Positions 7,674 to 16,312 of a stretch of 64,000 bases of DNA are shown piece by piece. The position numbers and the translations under genes are program-made. This DNA comes from Erysipelotrichaceae bacterium 66202529 (GTDB lineage: Bacteria; Bacillota_I; Bacilli_A; Erysipelotrichales; Erysipelotrichaceae): assembly GCA_017161075.1 (NCBI GenBank), contig CP046174.1:2480001-2544000 (forward strand), in the 5' to 3' direction. Below the pieces are notes generated by a model. It was not told where the DNA came from. It saw only the letters and a program-made list of their open reading frames with translations, and did no database searches. The first letter of the stretch is position 1, and the number at the start of each line of letters is the position of its first letter.

Positions 7674-10600
7674 TGTAAATACATCGCCGAAGCAACCAGA
7701 AGCAAAGGACACCAGAGAAACAACAGATGACACAATAACACAGGATTCTATTGAGACGAAACAGGCTGCTGAAGCAGACAGCTTTGCCGCTGAGCACCAA
7801 GAAGAAGAAATACCTGTTGTCACAGATAACGGTATGCCTGAAGCAGCTGAAAGCACACCTACCGAGCATGAAAGCAGCTCTGATGAGGTGGTAAAGGCTG
7901 ATACACAAGCAGTTATGCCTACAGAAACAGACAAAGAAACAGCCGATGCAAAGGCTTCCGTTGAAACACACACCCTTTCTGAGGATGCTTCGATAACAGA
8001 AAACGATGCTGAGAAAGAAGCCAGAGAAGCTGCAGAACCATCATCTGAAAACGAGACGGTAGAAGTTGCAGCTGTGGAAGCAGAGGGTATGGCAGCAGAT
8101 CAGGTGGCAGCTGACAAGGAAGCTCTGGAAACAGATGTTACGGATGCAGCTTGTCCAATCGAAGATACAGCAGGAGATACGTATGATCAGCTTACAAGCT
8201 CTGATACAAAGGACAGTATGGAAGAAGCGGTTCCTCCTGTTGATATGAATGCGGAGAACGATGGTGAGGATCTGCCAAGTGATACAGCAGAGAAAACGAA
8301 GAAAAAGAAAAATAAGCCGAAGCTGAGCAGAGGACGCAAAATCGTAAACGGCATCATCATTGCTTTTCTAGCCATTGCGTTGCTTGGCAGCAGTACCGGT
8401 GCCTACCTGCTTTATCATATCGCCCACAAGGCGGATCCGGATGGAATGGTTGAGCAGATGAGAAGCGACGAGCCCTCTGTGTTCTACGCCAGTGACGGTA
8501 AAACGATTATCGGAGAGCTGGGCGAGGAGAGCCGTGAAAATATTACATATGAGCAGGTGCCCCAGTCGACCATTGACGCCTTTTTGGCGATTGAGGATTC
8601 CCGCTTCTATTCGCACAACGGCTTCGACCTTCCCCGTTTCATTTCCAGTGCGATCAATAACCTGAAATCAGGTGACCTTTCACAGGGCGGTTCTACGCTG
8701 ACGATGCAGACGGTCGATAACTTCATCATGAAGCCGGTGGAGGACAAGATGCAGATGGAAGGAAAATATTTCAGCACGAAGGAAAAAATTGAACGCAAAA
8801 TTCAGGAAATCTATCTGAGCATGTGTCTGGACAGTGAATTGAGTAAGGAGGATATCATGACCAGATATCTGAATCAGATCAATTTCGGTCAGCATACGCG
8901 CGGTATTCAAAAGGGTGCGGAGTATTATTTCGGAAAAAATGTAGAGGATCTTAATTTATCGGAAAGCGCCTTTCTAGCAGGTGTTATCAATGCACCGAAC
9001 AATAACAATCCATACAATGGTATCCTTGATGGAGAGAATTACTATAAGCAGGCAATGAAGCGGCGGGATGAAACGCTGTATCAGATGCTGAATCACGGAT
9101 ACATAACAGAAACGGAATACAAGCTGGCGAAAGCAACAAAGCTGGCATTCCAGATTGCCGGAGAGCCGGATTCCACAAAAACCGATCCGTATAAGGATTA
9201 TGTCCGGGCTGCAGCGGATGAGATTATACAAAAATATGGAGTCGATCCCGCCACAACACCGATGAAGGTTTATACGGCACTGGATATCCATGCGCAAAAA
9301 TCCGCAAACAAGGTATCCTCCGGTGAGATTGTCGGATTAACGGATAATAAATATTATCAGATTGGATTCACTGTATTGAATAACAGAAATGGTGAGATCG
9401 TAGCGGTCAGTGCCGGAAGAACCGATATCAAGTCCGCAGATGGACAGGTGCATTTCCGATTCCGTGAGCCGCATCAGCCAGGCTCCAGTATCAAGCCGAT
9501 TTTCGATTATGCCCCTTCCTTTGATAAAATCGGGTATTGTACCTCCCGTGTATTCGTGGATAAGGCTATCAGCTTTGGAAACTGGAATGTTATCAACGCT
9601 ACCGGCGGTTACTATGGTAAGGTATCCATGGAGCGTGCTATTGCGCAATCGTTAAATACACCAGCCGTAAGTACATTTGATGATCTTTTGAACCATGCCG
9701 GTTATGATGAAATGATCAGCTATGCGAAAAAGATGGGCTTTGATCCGGATGTTGCTAAAAATATGGATATTCAGTATTCCATAGGGGCTTCCGGTATGAT
9801 GGCCTCCCCTACCGAAATGGCGGCAGCTTATGCAGCACTTGCGAATGGCGGTACATACAATGAGCCGCATCTGGTACGTAAAATTGTATATAAAAATGAA
9901 GATAAAACCATCAAGGCAAAGGTCGCAACCCATCAGCCATTATCACCACAGGCTGCCTATATGACGAGTGATTTGTTGTACCGAGCCATTTTCGGGAATG
10001 ACAGTAGGCTCAATTTGATGAGTCAGTTAGGATTCGGAGCCTATCCGGTATACGGAAAAACCGGAACGAGTGACTGGGCGGATGATGCCTGGAAATATGG
10101 TGGTCCGATGAAGGATGAATGGATGATCAATTATACAAGTGAATATACCATCGCCACTTGGAGCGGCTTTGACAGAGGTATCGAGGGTAAGCCAACCTAT
10201 ATCAGCAATGAAATTCTGAATGCTAATATACCAGGCTGGATCAACAAGTATATGCTGGATAGTATCGCTACCGGAAATGAGCATATGATTTCAAGTCCGG
10301 GCGGTATCAGTAGCTATGGCGGCGGTATGATTAAGAGTGAGTGGCTTTCAAGTGCGAAGAAAAATAATCCGCTGACTATTGCAAATTCCAAGACGAACAA
10401 CAAGGCTTTAAAATCTGCCGTAAGCTCTGCGAAGGGTATGAAAGCCAGCGATTATACTGCAGAAACCTATAGTAAGCTGCAGGCGGCGATCGCAGCTGCG
10501 GAAAAGATTTTAAAGGATGATCTCGCACCGCAGGAGGACATCGATAAGGCAAAAGCTGATTTACAGGCCGCTATGGATCACCTTGTATCCAGTGCCAATA

Positions 10601-11010
10601 AAGGCAGTCTAAATGCTGCACTCAGCAAGGCTGCAGGCATTGATACCTCCCTATATACACCGGAGAGCATAAGTGCTTTACAGGCTGCTGTAAACAGTGC
10701 TAAGGCTGTCAATGAAAATAAAAAGGCCACACAGGCACAAATCGATGCACAGACAGCGGCGGTAAACAATGCCATCAATACCCTGGTACAGAAACCAGTC
10801 ATCAGCAGAGATGCGTTGAATGAGGCAATCAATAAGGGAAACGCTATTAACCGCAATTCCTATACAGCAGAAAGTATCGTGCAATTTGAAAATATACTGA
10901 ATGACGCAAAAGCCGTATACAGTGATGCCAATGCTACACAGGCACAGATTGACGATCAGACAGCCAAAATAAACAGTGCATTAACAGAGGTTTTAAAGCC
11001 TGCACAGTAA
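7642..11010 (+). CDS. ponA: Class A penicillin-binding protein with long acidic cytoplasmic N-terminus and FIVAR-like repeats
   Basis: A 1122-residue bifunctional peptidoglycan synthase, partner of recU as ponA is in Bacillus. Residues 1 to about 225 are an unusual Glu/Thr/Ala-rich, low-complexity cytoplasmic segment, followed by a KKKKNKPKLSRG basic patch and one membrane span (about 236-258). Then come GT51 (AIEDSRFYSHNGFD, GGSTLTMQ) and a transpeptidase with S615-S-I-K618, SLN and KTGTSDW. From about residue 900 there are at least three FIVAR-like repeats. ATG 7642, behind AAGGAGG, is chosen over an upstream in-frame start that would lie deep in recU. It is paralogous to the 1887 gene. The acidic tail could recruit cytoplasmic partners such as GpsB; that is inference. 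Confidence 0.93.
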   Translation: MEQNPNEETVDVNTSPKQPEAKDTRETTDDTITQDSIETKQAAEADSFAAEHQEEEIPVVTDNGMPEAAESTPTEHESSSDEVVKADTQAVMPTETDKETADAKASVETHTLSEDASITENDAEKEAREAAEPSSENETVEVAAVEAEGMAADQVAADKEALETDVTDAACPIEDTAGDTYDQLTSSDTKDSMEEAVPPVDMNAENDGEDLPSDTAEKTKKKKNKPKLSRGRKIVNGIIIAFLAIALLGSSTGAYLLYHIAHKADPDGMVEQMRSDEPSVFYASDGKTIIGELGEESRENITYEQVPQSTIDAFLAIEDSRFYSHNGFDLPRFISSAINNLKSGDLSQGGSTLTMQTVDNFIMKPVEDKMQMEGKYFSTKEKIERKIQEIYLSMCLDSELSKEDIMTRYLNQINFGQHTRGIQKGAEYYFGKNVEDLNLSESAFLAGVINAPNNNNPYNGILDGENYYKQAMKRRDETLYQMLNHGYITETEYKLAKATKLAFQIAGEPDSTKTDPYKDYVRAAADEIIQKYGVDPATTPMKVYTALDIHAQKSANKVSSGEIVGLTDNKYYQIGFTVLNNRNGEIVAVSAGRTDIKSADGQVHFRFREPHQPGSSIKPIFDYAPSFDKIGYCTSRVFVDKAISFGNWNVINATGGYYGKVSMERAIAQSLNTPAVSTFDDLLNHAGYDEMISYAKKMGFDPDVAKNMDIQYSIGASGMMASPTEMAAAYAALANGGTYNEPHLVRKIVYKNEDKTIKAKVATHQPLSPQAAYMTSDLLYRAIFGNDSRLNLMSQLGFGAYPVYGKTGTSDWADDAWKYGGPMKDEWMINYTSEYTIATWSGFDRGIEGKPTYISNEILNANIPGWINKYMLDSIATGNEHMISSPGGISSYGGGMIKSEWLSSAKKNNPLTIANSKTNNKALKSAVSSAKGMKASDYTAETYSKLQAAIAAAEKILKDDLAPQEDIDKAKADLQAAMDHLVSSANKGSLNAALSKAAGIDTSLYTPESISALQAAVNSAKAVNENKKATQAQIDAQTAAVNNAINTLVQKPVISRDALNEAINKGNAINRNSYTAESIVQFENILNDAKAVYSDANATQAQIDDQTAKINSALTEVLKPAQ

Positions 11011-11017
11011 ATCACAA

Positions 11018-11045
11018 AATCCCCGCATTTTCCGGGGATTTTTCT
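11018..11045 (+). terminator. Terminator of recU-PBP
   Basis: AATCCCC/GGGGATT stem followed by TTTTTC, seven bases after the PBP stop. Confidence 0.8.
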
Positions 11046-11056
11046 TATACAAAAGG

Positions 11057-11071
11057 ACATTGCCTTCAAAA
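11057..11071 (+). repeat. 15-nt direct repeat, right copy
   Basis: Second copy of ACATTGCCTTCAAAA; see 6994-7008. Confidence 0.5.
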
Positions 11072-11154
11072 TGTATATGCTTTGTTTTCACTCATTTCAG
11101 TAATTACACACGCAATTTATTGTCGTTTCTTCACATAAGCTGGGATGAAACAGC

Positions 11155-11182
11155 AAAAAAGAACAGGGATCGTACCCTGTTC
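11155..11182 (-). terminator. Terminator of the tseB-dnaD-nth operon
   Basis: On the minus strand GAACAGGG/CCCTGTTC (8 bp, 6-nt loop) is followed by TTTTTT. It lies about 115 bases past the nth stop, so this 3' end contains the interspersed repeat at 11199-11286. Confidence 0.75.
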
Positions 11183-11198
11183 GGTTCCTTTACTTTAT

Positions 11199-11286
11199 GG
11201 TACAAGGAAGGAAATGGAATACAAAGGAATTGAGAAGCATCGATTATTTTGTAGCTCACAATCCTCATATACCCTGAGCAAGGAAA
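11199..11286. repeat. Interspersed intergenic repeat, copy A
   Basis: An 88-bp element about three quarters identical by eye to 56923-57009, with a shared core TTTTGTAGCTCAC. Both copies lie in gaps between convergent genes, inside the 3' untranslated end of a minus-strand gene. Confidence 0.6.
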
Positions 11287-11297
11287 CGCCCTGCTCC

Positions 11298-11945
11298 TTA
11301 TGCCTTCTTTGCGTTGCGGTATGCTTCCAGCTTATCCTTTTTACAAAATTCCCTGAACGGACATTCCTCACATTTCGGATTTCTTGCGGTACAGAAATAA
11401 CGTCCGAAAAAGATGAATAAATGATGTGCTCTGTTCCAGCGTTCTCTTTTCAGCTTCCGCTTGAGCTTCTGCTCCACAACTTCCACACTGTCCTGCACCT
11501 TTGCAAGCCCCAACCGCTTGGAAATGCGCTCTACATGTGTATCAACAGCTATGCTGGGAATATCAAAGCAGACACTGCGCACGACATTTGCCGTTTTCCG
11601 GCCGACACCTGCCAGTGATGTTAAATCCTTCATGCTTTCAGGAACAACACCGTCAAAGGAATCCAGCAGTGAACGGCTGAGATTCTGAATGGAATGCGCC
11701 TTATTGCGGTATAAGCCAATACGGCGTATTTTATCCTCTATATCCTGCAGCTGCGCCTCTGCCATCGCCTGCGGTGTCGGAAAGGCTTCAAACAGTGCAG
11801 GAGTAACCTTATTCACTGCCGCATCTGTCGTCTGTGCAGACAGGACAACTGCCACCAGCAGCTCAAACGGGTTTTTATGCTCCAGCTCACAATGGGCATC
11901 CGGAAACATCTCTTCTAAAATATCCAGAATTTCATCCGTTGTCAT
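11298..11945 (-). CDS. nth: Endonuclease III
   Basis: A base-excision-repair DNA glycosylase/AP lyase for oxidised pyrimidines. The 215-residue product has the helix-hairpin-helix with LTSLAGVGRKTANVVRS (catalytic Lys in GRKTA), the catalytic Asp in AVDTHVERISKRLGL, and a C-terminal [4Fe-4S] loop C-x6-C-x2-C-x5-C within CTARNPKCEECPFREFC. The length is normal. Its ATG overlaps the dnaD stop by one base behind AAGGAGGGG, and the dnaD-nth order matches Bacillus. The Suf system at 41,856-46,539 is the likely source of its cluster. Confidence 0.95.
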   Translation of the reverse strand: MTTDEILDILEEMFPDAHCELEHKNPFELLVAVVLSAQTTDAAVNKVTPALFEAFPTPQAMAEAQLQDIEDKIRRIGLYRNKAHSIQNLSRSLLDSFDGVVPESMKDLTSLAGVGRKTANVVRSVCFDIPSIAVDTHVERISKRLGLAKVQDSVEVVEQKLKRKLKRERWNRAHHLFIFFGRYFCTARNPKCEECPFREFCKKDKLEAYRNAKKA

Positions 11946-12481
11946 CAGCGTTCCCCTCCTTCATATTTTTCAGCCGTCATTCCACGGTTCTTCCATTCCA
12001 CCAGAATACGCTCTATGTAATCAAAGCTCTTATGATCGTAGGTCAGTGCCTCCCGCAATGCATAACAGATCAGCTTCTGCTCATAATCCTTCAGCCAGTC
12101 AGCCATACGCTGCAGCTCCATCTGTGACAGTGGTCTGCCAAATTCAGACTCAAACAAATCAAACAGCGACTGATCAAATGCAAGGCTTTTTTCATTGTTA
12201 TCCGCAAAAACACCGTCGATATTAAACAAAATCTTTCCATTTTGAAACTGCAGAGCCAGATATCCCTTCGCAGTCAGATGCGACAGAATATCATCGATAT
12301 CATCCGTATCCTTCTTTAGCTTATCCGCCAGAATCCCATGCGTAATCGGTATCTGATGCTCATTCATAAAATCAATAACAAGCACGACCATCGTTTCTTC
12401 AATCGTCAGACTTAGATCCTTTAAATGATCCAGGATCCAGTCCCTGCGATTGATAAAGCGCTCATTCCACCACTTTTCCAT
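11945..12481 (-). CDS. dnaD: DNA replication initiation protein DnaD
   Basis: A primosome component that works with DnaB/DnaI-type proteins to load helicase at origin and restart forks. The 178-residue product has an N-terminal winged helix (IEETMVVLVIDFMNEHQIPITHGILADKL...) and a C-terminal DnaD/DnaB_2 domain ending YIERILVEWKNRGM, the signature YxxxI...W motif of the family. GGAGAGG precedes the ATG. It lies between the TseB-like gene and nth, as in Bacillus. Confidence 0.9.
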   Translation of the reverse strand: MEKWWNERFINRRDWILDHLKDLSLTIEETMVVLVIDFMNEHQIPITHGILADKLKKDTDDIDDILSHLTAKGYLALQFQNGKILFNIDGVFADNNEKSLAFDQSLFDLFESEFGRPLSQMELQRMADWLKDYEQKLICYALREALTYDHKSFDYIERILVEWKNRGMTAEKYEGGER

Positions 12482-12482
12482 A

Positions 12483-12941
12483 TTATGCCTCTCCCTTTTT
12501 CAGATAATACACCTCATGCAGATTGTCATAATCCAGCAGAATCTGCCCGACAGAGCAATTAACAACATACACCGGATTATCATAGCCATATCCCAGTGCC
12601 ACCTGAACATCCTTTGCCCCGTAGCGCTTTTCTACCTCCTGCTTTACATTATCCATCTGTATCGTATCCTTTTTTCTTGATACGATTGCTTTTCCCGCAT
12701 CGTTAAACCAGACATAATTGTCCGCATCCTCCCCCACATATGTGATATAATAAAATGCATCACGATGCAGATTTTTTATTTCCTTATAGGTTCCCTGAAT
12801 AGCTGCCATCTGCTCGGCTATCTTTTCTTCATATTTTCGGGATGGCCCACTGATAAAGATTGAGGACTCCACAAGCAGCACAACCAGTAGTACTGCGATC
12901 AATCCAACACTTACCGCCAGTGATTTTCCATTGATTTTCAT
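12483..12941 (-). CDS. YpmB/TseB-like membrane protein
   Basis: A 152-residue protein with an N-terminal membrane anchor (VGLIAVLLVVLLVESSIFI) and an extracytoplasmic part of about 115 residues resembling the DUF5590/PepSY-like fold of Bacillus YpmB (TseB), including DNYVWFNDAGKAIVSRKKD. In Bacillus the gene is also next to dnaD, and its product influences wall elongation and PBP2A activity. Synteny plus topology supports the call; sequence similarity alone is modest. AAAGGAGGT precedes the ATG. The transcript probably begins near 13097 and has a leader of about 150 nt. Confidence 0.7.
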   Translation of the reverse strand: MKINGKSLAVSVGLIAVLLVVLLVESSIFISGPSRKYEEKIAEQMAAIQGTYKEIKNLHRDAFYYITYVGEDADNYVWFNDAGKAIVSRKKDTIQMDNVKQEVEKRYGAKDVQVALGYGYDNPVYVVNCSVGQILLDYDNLHEVYYLKKGEA

Positions 12942-13053
12942 TTTGGACCTCCTTTATTTATCTTTGTTCTTACTGCTTTGGCGCTTCAGATTACGAAAGC
13001 ATAAAAACGAATCGAGCTTATACGATATTTGAAATTCTTTTATCTTAATACGG

Positions 13054-13092
13054 ATGGGTCCTTTTACGTTTTCATGTAAAAGCCCTTTTTTC
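13054..13092. other. Hairpin in the leader of the tseB-dnaD-nth transcript
   Basis: GGGTCCTTTTAC and GTAAAAGCCC pair with a two-base bulge. A T-run follows only on the plus strand, so it resembles a plus-strand terminator, but no plus gene precedes it. As part of the minus leader it may act as a structured 5' UTR. Confidence 0.4.
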
Positions 13093-13103
13093 TTCCGTCT
13101 TTT

Positions 13104-13132
13104 ATTATACACAATTTTAGAGAATTTGTCTT
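13104..13132 (-). promoter_or_regulatory. Promoter of tseB-dnaD-nth
   Basis: AAGACA (13132-13127), 17 bases, TATAAT (13109-13104) on the minus strand. Confidence 0.45.
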
Positions 13133-13231
13133 GAAAAAGCCCTCCGGTTTAAAAAAACGCTGTTTTGAAGACTGCCTGTTCTATTATACCAGAAGCTGTA
13201 TTTTCTGCCTATAACAACTGCAAATTGTAAG

Positions 13232-13252
13232 AAAAAAGACGGATATTCCGCC
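13232..13252 (-). terminator. Terminator of the yqeG-mtnN operon
   Basis: GGCGGA/TCCGTC (one G-U pair) with a 3-nt loop, then TTTTTT, directly after the mtnN stop. Confidence 0.75.
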
Positions 13253-13253
13253 T

Positions 13254-13934
13254 TTATGCCAGAAGCTTCATCAGCGCCTTGCAAAACTGTGCACTGCGTG
13301 CAGAGGCATGCTTCACGTACGTAATAAAATCCATGTGAGAATCTGTGCGGGGTGCGATATCAGACAGCGAGCGCAGCACTACAAACGGGATATGGTAATG
13401 TGCACAAACCTGCGCAACCGCTCCTGCCTCCATCTCTGCACAGACTGCCTCCGGAAACAGCTCTTGCAGGCGGGATAGCTGCTCCTTGCGTGCGATAAAC
13501 TGATCGCCGCTCGCAATAAGACCGCGGTGTACGCAAACCTCCAGCTGCTGCAAGGCCTGTTCACATAGCGCTGCAAGCTCTAAATCTGCCTCAAAATACA
13601 GCCCGATGCCTTCCTTGCCGTCTACCGGACTCGTATCAAAGTCATGCTGAACGATGCGGGTACTGACTACTGCATCCAGGATATTCTGTTCTGCCTTCAG
13701 ACCGCCGGCTGTTCCGATATTCACAATGCAATCAATCGCATAATTCTCCAAAAGAATCGTCGTTGCCATACATGCATTTCCCTTGCCGACTCCGCTTTTC
13801 ATCACAATCAGCTCCCTGCCGGACAGCATTCCCTTATCAAATTCAATACCGCTTGTGATTAGATGCTCATGGGATTCCATGAGTGATACGATTGCATCCA
13901 CTTCCGTATCCATCGCTGCAATTACTGCAATCAT
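13254..13934 (-). CDS. mtnN: 5'-methylthioadenosine/S-adenosylhomocysteine nucleosidase
   Basis: Hydrolyses MTA and SAH to adenine plus the thioribose compound, recycling SAM by-products and supplying the autoinducer-2 precursor. The 226-residue product shows family motifs: IAAMDTEVDAI at the start, KSGVGKGNACMATTILLENY, VNIGTAGGL, and the catalytic region AEMEAGAVAQVCAHYHIPFVVLRSLSDIA, with Asp in SLSD as general acid. It is the last gene of the yqe operon and overlaps the methyltransferase gene by four bases, so the SAM-using enzyme and by-product clearance are coupled. Confidence 0.95.
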   Translation of the reverse strand: MIAVIAAMDTEVDAIVSLMESHEHLITSGIEFDKGMLSGRELIVMKSGVGKGNACMATTILLENYAIDCIVNIGTAGGLKAEQNILDAVVSTRIVQHDFDTSPVDGKEGIGLYFEADLELAALCEQALQQLEVCVHRGLIASGDQFIARKEQLSRLQELFPEAVCAEMEAGAVAQVCAHYHIPFVVLRSLSDIAPRTDSHMDFITYVKHASARSAQFCKALMKLLA

Positions 13935-14644
13935 TGTACACCTCCGCCTTTTTTACATATATAAAACTGTTTTTCACCTTCACAGATACCTGGCTTTGTA
14001 AAATCAGTATAGACTTCTACCTGAAATCCGCTTTTTTCCAGCTCCGCAAGAATCCAGTCAGGCGCATACACCCGCTGCTCATGCTGCTCCAGTGTGATTC
14101 TTCCCTCGGCATCATAAAACGCGAAATTCTGATAGATACGATCCTCCTCACTGGTGATCGTCCATTGATAATCCAGCTCCTTTACCTGTCCTGCTTCGTT
14201 GTATTCTTCTTCAAACTCCGCAAGACGATCCAGCGAATGCATATCCACAAGGAAGACTCCCTGCGGCTTCAGATGCGCATATGCCCCCTGGAATAAAGCG
14301 CGCACCTGTGTTTCCTTTAATACATAATTGAAGCTGTCACACAGACACAGAATACCGTCAAACTGCTTCTCCATATGCAGCTCACACATATCCATAACGC
14401 TCCATTCAACCAGCTCACTGCCGGATTTTTTCCTTGCCTCGGCAATCATATCCGCGGACAGATCACTGGCAGTCACCTGATAGCCTTCCTGTGCAAGCGC
14501 AATGGTAATCTCTCCGCTTCCGCATGCCAGCTCTAGCAGTTCCTTCCCTTTGATATGCTTCTTAATCAGGGACACCCATTCCTGCGTCGCCTCATCATCC
14601 TTGACCAGCGCATCGTATACATGCGCCAGCAGCTCATACATCAT
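13931..14644 (-). CDS. yqeM: YqeM-like SAM-dependent methyltransferase
   Basis: A 237-residue class I methyltransferase. Motif I is LLELACGSGEITIALA near residues 36-51, followed by the acidic post-motif ASDLSADMI and the CLCDSFNYVL region. The substrate is unknown in this family. Position after rsfS (four-base overlap) and before mtnN reproduces the Bacillus order yqeL-yqeM, which is the basis for the symbol. Confidence 0.85.
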   Translation of the reverse strand: MMYELLAHVYDALVKDDEATQEWVSLIKKHIKGKELLELACGSGEITIALAQEGYQVTASDLSADMIAEARKKSGSELVEWSVMDMCELHMEKQFDGILCLCDSFNYVLKETQVRALFQGAYAHLKPQGVFLVDMHSLDRLAEFEEEYNEAGQVKELDYQWTITSEEDRIYQNFAFYDAEGRITLEQHEQRVYAPDWILAELEKSGFQVEVYTDFTKPGICEGEKQFYICKKGGGVQ

Positions 14645-14985
14645 AGGGAAAAATCCTCATGCGGTAAATCGGCATACAGCTTTTCCAGCTGGAAGTGCTC
14701 CCGTTCCTCATTTACGAACACATGCACCACCACACTGTCCAAATCCACAAGAACCCAGCGGGATTCACTGCTTCCCTCGATTGCACGGATCGCATAGCCA
14801 TGCTCCTTGACGCGATCCTTGATATTATCCGCTATGGCATGTACCTGCCGCACGCTTTGTGCACTGCAAATCACCACATGGTCAATAAACGGATTTAATT
14901 CACGAAAATCATACAGCAGCGGACGCTCTCCTTTTTTTTCATCCACTGCCTTTTGAACGATACGTACCAGTTCTTCCATATACAA
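14641..14985 (-). CDS. rsfS: Ribosomal silencing factor RsfS
   Basis: A 114-residue RsfS/Iojap protein that binds ribosomal protein uL14 and blocks subunit joining when nutrients are short. Visible motifs are DHVVICSAQSVRQVHAIADNI, EGSSESRWVLVDLDSVVVHVF and EKLYADLP. The length is normal. It lies between nadD-yqeK and yqeM as in Bacillus. Confidence 0.93.
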   Translation of the reverse strand: MYMEELVRIVQKAVDEKKGERPLLYDFRELNPFIDHVVICSAQSVRQVHAIADNIKDRVKEHGYAIRAIEGSSESRWVLVDLDSVVVHVFVNEEREHFQLEKLYADLPHEDFSL

Positions 14986-14998
14986 GCTCCTTATTTTC

Positions 14999-16024
14999 TT
15001 ACAGCGTGCCTTCCTTTTTCAGGTAGGCCTCCTGCTGTTCTTTTACAATGCGATAGCCTTCCTTCAGACTGCGCATGCTGATTGCGATTTCCCTGCTGGA
15101 ATCATAGCCGCGTGAGGGATCCAGCTTATCTGCAATAAACAGAATACGATCATAATCCGTGCGGTTTCTTCCCTTTACATGATGATAAACAGCCTGTAAT
15201 ATCCGGCGGTCATGTATATGGAACACTTTATTTATATAATCCGCACCGATATAGCCGTGCCATATGGCAGGTGCTTCCTGTAAGGAATCCGGCATATGGG
15301 ATCGCATCCAGGCCTCTGCCTGCGCGTAGGGCAGCTGTTTGCACACATCATGGGTGATGCCCATTAGATAGGCAACACGACAATCCAGCTGATGAGCCCT
15401 TGCCAGCTGTACACAAAGCGCAGCGACCGATTGGCTGTGCAAAAAGCGTTTTTCACTCATTCGCTGGCGCACCATGCGTTCCAGATATAACCCGTGTGCT
15501 CCCATATAGTCCCGTACACGATCAGGCACCTGATACAGCTTTTGTCCCTGCCGTATTTCACTGCTCGATACCGCAAGCAGCTCCATATGCACACGATGAA
15601 GACCGTCCGGCAGCGAAATATCCTGTTCGTCTCTTGTGAACACATAAAACGGAAGCAGCTGTTTCAGCTCATCACTGCTTTTCCATCGTTCAAACTGCAG
15701 CGCCTGATCATCCCCGATCAGCCAGCAAAAGGAATGCTGCGGATAGCGCTGAAACAGCGTTTTCACAGTCCGTATGGTATAGGAAACGCCTTCCAGCTCC
15801 TGCTCCAGCGTACACAGCTTCATATGCCGGTAAGGCGCAATCGCCAGGGAAATCATCGCTGCACGATCCTGAAAGGAGGCTGCCTGTTCCTGTTTCAAAG
15901 GGGTTGCGGCACTCGGCATAAACCAGACCTCATCAATGCGCAGCTGCTTTACTGCCTGCTTGGCAATCTGCAGATGTCCGTTATGTATCGGATCAAAGGC
16001 TCCGCCCAATACAGCAATTCGCAT
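14999..16024 (-). CDS. nadD: Fusion: nicotinate-nucleotide adenylyltransferase (NadD) + YqeK HD-domain hydrolase
   Basis: A single 341-residue ORF. Residues 1 to about 190 are NadD, with nucleotidyltransferase motifs GGAFDPIHNGHL and AVSSSEIRQG; it makes deamido-NAD from nicotinate mononucleotide and ATP. Residues about 195-341 are YqeK-type, with HD motif FLHSQSVAALC...GITHDVCKQLP, WHGYIGADYI and FIADKLDPSRGYD; YqeK proteins hydrolyse diadenosine tetraphosphate. In Bacillus these are separate adjacent genes; here they are joined in frame with no internal stop or separate ribosome site. The enzymatic link is plausible, since both handle adenylylated nucleotides. Confidence 0.92.
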   Translation of the reverse strand: MRIAVLGGAFDPIHNGHLQIAKQAVKQLRIDEVWFMPSAATPLKQEQAASFQDRAAMISLAIAPYRHMKLCTLEQELEGVSYTIRTVKTLFQRYPQHSFCWLIGDDQALQFERWKSSDELKQLLPFYVFTRDEQDISLPDGLHRVHMELLAVSSSEIRQGQKLYQVPDRVRDYMGAHGLYLERMVRQRMSEKRFLHSQSVAALCVQLARAHQLDCRVAYLMGITHDVCKQLPYAQAEAWMRSHMPDSLQEAPAIWHGYIGADYINKVFHIHDRRILQAVYHHVKGRNRTDYDRILFIADKLDPSRGYDSSREIAISMRSLKEGYRIVKEQQEAYLKKEGTL

Positions 16025-16027
16025 ACC

Positions 16028-16312
16028 CTACATCCCCAGCTTATTTTTCTTGCTTCTGCGATACAGCGTAAAGGTGCGCCCGATTACCTGGACCACCTCA
16101 CTGTGCGTCGCTGCACTGATGGTTATAGCCGCCTCATTGGCACTGATTCCACAGGTTTTTAAAAGAGAGACCTTTACAAGCTCGTGCGCCTCTAAAGAAT
16201 CTGAAATCGTCTTGATCAAATTTTCACTGACAGCATCCTTTCCCATCTGAAAAAGGGGCCGTTTTGTCTGCGCAATCCCGCGCAGCTCACTTTTCTGTTT
16301 TCCGGTTAACAT
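16028..16312 (-). CDS. yqeI: YqeI/YhbY RNA-binding protein (CRM domain)
   Basis: A 94-residue single-domain CRM protein associated with pre-50S ribosomes. It shows the family pattern LTGKQKSELRGIAQTKRPLFQMGKDAVSE with the GxxG-like loop and LVKVSLLKTC. Start and stop overlap the flanking yqeH by one base, and nadD-yqeK follows three bases after its stop. Confidence 0.9.
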   Translation of the reverse strand: MLTGKQKSELRGIAQTKRPLFQMGKDAVSENLIKTISDSLEAHELVKVSLLKTCGISANEAAITISAATHSEVVQVIGRTFTLYRRSKKNKLGM

